Assembly (NCBI GenBank): GCA_032718475.1
Contig: JAUCBJ010009112.1
Span: forward strand, 1-30,192
DNA length: 30,192 nucleotides
Reading direction: 5' to 3'
DNA from: Nemertoderma westbladi
Taxonomy: Eukaryota; Xenacoelomorpha; Nemertodermatida; Nemertodermatidae
Both the position numbers and the translations under genes were made by a program. The notes beneath the pieces are model-generated. The model did not search any database. It saw only the letters and a program-made list of their open reading frames with translations, and had not been told where the DNA came from. Every line of letters starts with the position of its first letter. Positions within the stretch are counted from its first letter, which is position 1. Below, in pieces: positions 29,401-30,192 of the stretch.

Positions 29401-30192
29401 AAACAAGGTAAGTGAAAAACCCGTCTCTAGGAGAAAAATAACACCAGTATGTTATACCGATGACGGCGAAAGCCAGACTTCTCAAGGAGAAGATAGCGGG
29501 AAGGACACGGATAGATCTTATTATGTGAATAAAATGCCTAAAGATCAGGTAAGTAAATTTAAGTCTCGAACAAATGACAGGAGGGAACAGGTAAGAAAAA
29601 CTCCTCCCACGTCTCCCAAGAGAATTCAGGTGAGAAAACCCGAAGAAAGGGCAAGTGTACACAATGTGACTCAAAACAAGGTAAGTAACATCAAACCAAA
29701 ATGTGCGCTGTGTGACGGGACCCACTATTTGAATAGGTGTGATGAATTTCTAAAGAAATCATTAACGGAGAGACGCGAAGTCATGTGGGATAAGCGGTTA
29801 TGTTATAATTGCCTCAGACAAGGACACCAACGGCGAACCTGTTTCTCTGACATAAGGTGTGCAAAGTGTGGTGCGAAACATCATATCTTGTTGCACGCTG
29901 AATTCGATCGAAATAGTCCGAATCAGGTAAGTGACTCCGAGCTACATGTCCAATTCAGTGATGTGAACGACACTGATCAATCTGAGATGGAAGGATTCTA
30001 TACAGACGAGTTCTCTGACGAAAACGAATCCTGTTACATGATAAATACCGCAGTGTATCGAGCACTCACATATGAGAAAGATACAGAGAACGACTTTACT
30101 CTAACTACTTCTGAGCGACAACCATCTTGGAAAGAGCCATCTTCCAATGTAGGGATCCGAGAGTTTCCTGTGGTGCAGGTAAGGGTTCACGG
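26450..30192 (+). CDS. BEL/Pao-type gag, long form (right copy, runs off the window)
   Basis: One frame is open from ATG 26450 to the window end, at least 1247 codons without a stop. Residues 1-380: Ser/Pro-rich start, then a helical region. About 390-465: Ala/Glu/Lys-rich repeats. 652-705: a probable coiled coil. About 805-975: a DUF1759-like capsid region (VKFNGDEMKWLPF, EKLRYLIECLEG, RYGNRNN). 1085-1149: paired zinc knuckles of BEL/Pao pattern (CALCDGTHYLNRC, LCYNCLRQGHQ, CAKCGAKHHILLH). The tail after the knuckles may lead to protease and pol beyond the window. Gag would form the particle and bind the genomic RNA in the cytoplasm. BEL/Pao gag usually starts close to the DUF1759 region, so the roughly 780-residue extension before it is odd. 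Intact coding suggests a young, possibly active copy. Confidence 0.85.
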   Translation, partial: MSDTKQNLSDSLLDVTICDSDRDVQPSGRKSSSPPTVRKVIPPVVITEPRLVQHRRSIIGTRAQVKRDQKAAEQQQPASQELIPQRPSSSSSEDTVELTPERGAEMTDAVYTDPLLILPAAVLAELLIAVEEHQIDWARSQRSTRDSYAGYTSEELKSIVESQWNFPGPGLPFDLSEAAWEDIHRMGVAKETIDPAVWKRSAAGYAQGFFSSMERVERQLFQQPQGPQEQGSLLYQVRERVLRIRLILSAFEEASKRRQDTSLQVAVKTWFQRVNLQVQGTAQWKAQLEERSTHGESTDAIFSQVESEATAEKPHKRDAIDIYLSDYQRFLGDDELRRRLDGLSPNSEGTKLVLDAIDVEMRAANQAKFDEQLRLTRVQEEQVKKKRIEDRKAAAVAAAVAAAEAERKAAAAEAAAEAKAAEAVAEAKATVAAAVAAAEAERKVAAAEAAAEAKAAEAVAEAERRASEETTQLELENLQERQDNFNKQLTASNMQMMNRSTPKRQGYTSSEEGDTTDTEGKGNRSRLSRRKRTFHRQKLPDLPPAVRRQLSNTNLGSTEPTDQIIKIERLPTIVDEPEIIRPVLEITPSVIDTPVLPETTSKFPLHSTKLPVPRRTAQETVQVLDPERNIHNLSPVVPRPPATTLATPASAVEWVDERRRGMDILLGQMQETVQQFKGTVRESRLELQEVQQSIALERDKLVNTQRGIPPPSVTMCQPVRSEVSHAQGVEPTRIYTASEVETPIVNPIKGNYRPVDNDIPYRTDHNPRNLYTDNSILNSTMAQESFTRQMARTEARQAVKVGEIVKFNGDEMKWLPFNEYYKDNIQNSVLSNGEKLRYLIECLEGSPKLMALKFIGHPDGLRQVWDTLNIRYGNRNNIAGYLYAKLVAPRKFISSGIIEFSDEIQEICRQLDWLGKSHEYQNTMVIRAVASTLPKGGVGTRWDKKVLYMMEQQRRDPAMADLMSFLDGEVKLQLLKLSREKTTENKVSEKPVSRRKITPVCYTDDGESQTSQGEDSGKDTDRSYYVNKMPKDQVSKFKSRTNDRREQVRKTPPTSPKRIQVRKPEERASVHNVTQNKVSNIKPKCALCDGTHYLNRCDEFLKKSLTERREVMWDKRLCYNCLRQGHQRRTCFSDIRCAKCGAKHHILLHAEFDRNSPNQVSDSELHVQFSDVNDTDQSEMEGFYTDEFSDENESCYMINTAVYRALTYEKDTENDFTLTTSERQPSWKEPSSNVGIREFPVVQVRVH
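27635..27844 (+). repeat. Two 105-bp in-frame Ala-rich repeat units in gag
   Basis: Units 27635-27739 and 27740-27844 (35 codons each) encode near-identical Ala/Glu/Lys helices around AAAEAERK. The left element has one unit plus a different short tail, a net difference of 24 codons. Expansion or contraction by multiples of 3 keeps the frame. Confidence 0.85.
29405..30184 (+). other. Cluster of seven in-phase splice-donor-like words inside gag
   Basis: (C/A)AG followed by GTAAGT, GTAAGA, GTGAGA or GTAAGG occurs at 29408, 29549, 29591, 29630, 29681, 29927 and 30179 (positions of the GT). All begin on a codon boundary and encode Lys/Gln-Val-Ser/Arg. The frame reads through each. See findings. 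Confidence 0.85.

Overview
The window is nuclear DNA of an animal, almost certainly an invertebrate. It is AT-rich, carries BEL/Pao and Ty3/gypsy LTR retrotransposons and two unrelated non-LTR (LINE) families, and has exon-like pieces with GT...AG borders. I see no bacterial or phage operon structure and no rRNA, tRNA or CRISPR array. I cannot name the species; the mix of elements would fit a mollusc, annelid, cnidarian or similar genome.

Layout. (1) 1-4876, minus: the 5' part of a BEL/Pao-type retrotransposon (LTR/leader plus the start of an intact gag frame that leaves the window at base 1). (2) 4705-7362, minus: RT-bearing ORF of a 5'-truncated CR1/Jockey-like LINE, cut at its 3' end by element 1. 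(3) 7355-8625, minus: Ty3/gypsy integrase relic, truncated by the LINE. (4) about 8676-12856, plus: an I/CR1-like LINE with decayed ORF1 and ORF2, a minisatellite 3' UTR and an (AAT)n tail. (5) 12857-15532, plus: decayed BEL/Pao pol (RT, RNase H, integrase), followed by a piece (15454-15984) that belongs upstream of RT in such elements. (6) 16000-18000: low-copy-looking DNA with hairpins and three exon-like segments on the minus strand. (7) 18075-18174: a 100-N assembly gap, then 18175-21936, about 74 copies of a 51-bp satellite with higher-order structure. (8) 21937-23058: spacer with poly-G, small tandem repeats and an old diverged LTR fragment. (9) 23059-30192, plus: a second copy of the element in (1), with a gag frame open for at least 1247 codons to the window end.

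The largest-scale structure is a big inverted repeat: 1-4876 and 23059-28037 are copies of the same element, facing outward, separated by about 18.2 kb. The insertion order on the left reads gypsy, then LINE, then BEL-type element.

The least ordinary signals are: seven splice-donor-like AG|GTAAGT words, all in the same codon phase, inside the right-hand gag frame; an unusually long (about 780 residue) alanine-rich N-terminal extension of that gag; conserved palindromes and a conserved hairpin in the leader; the layered higher-order structure of the 51-bp satellite; and candidate host-gene exons at 17082-17275 and 17814-17989 hidden among repeats.

Similarity statements come from reading the sequence by eye. 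No alignment or database search was run, so percent values are estimates.
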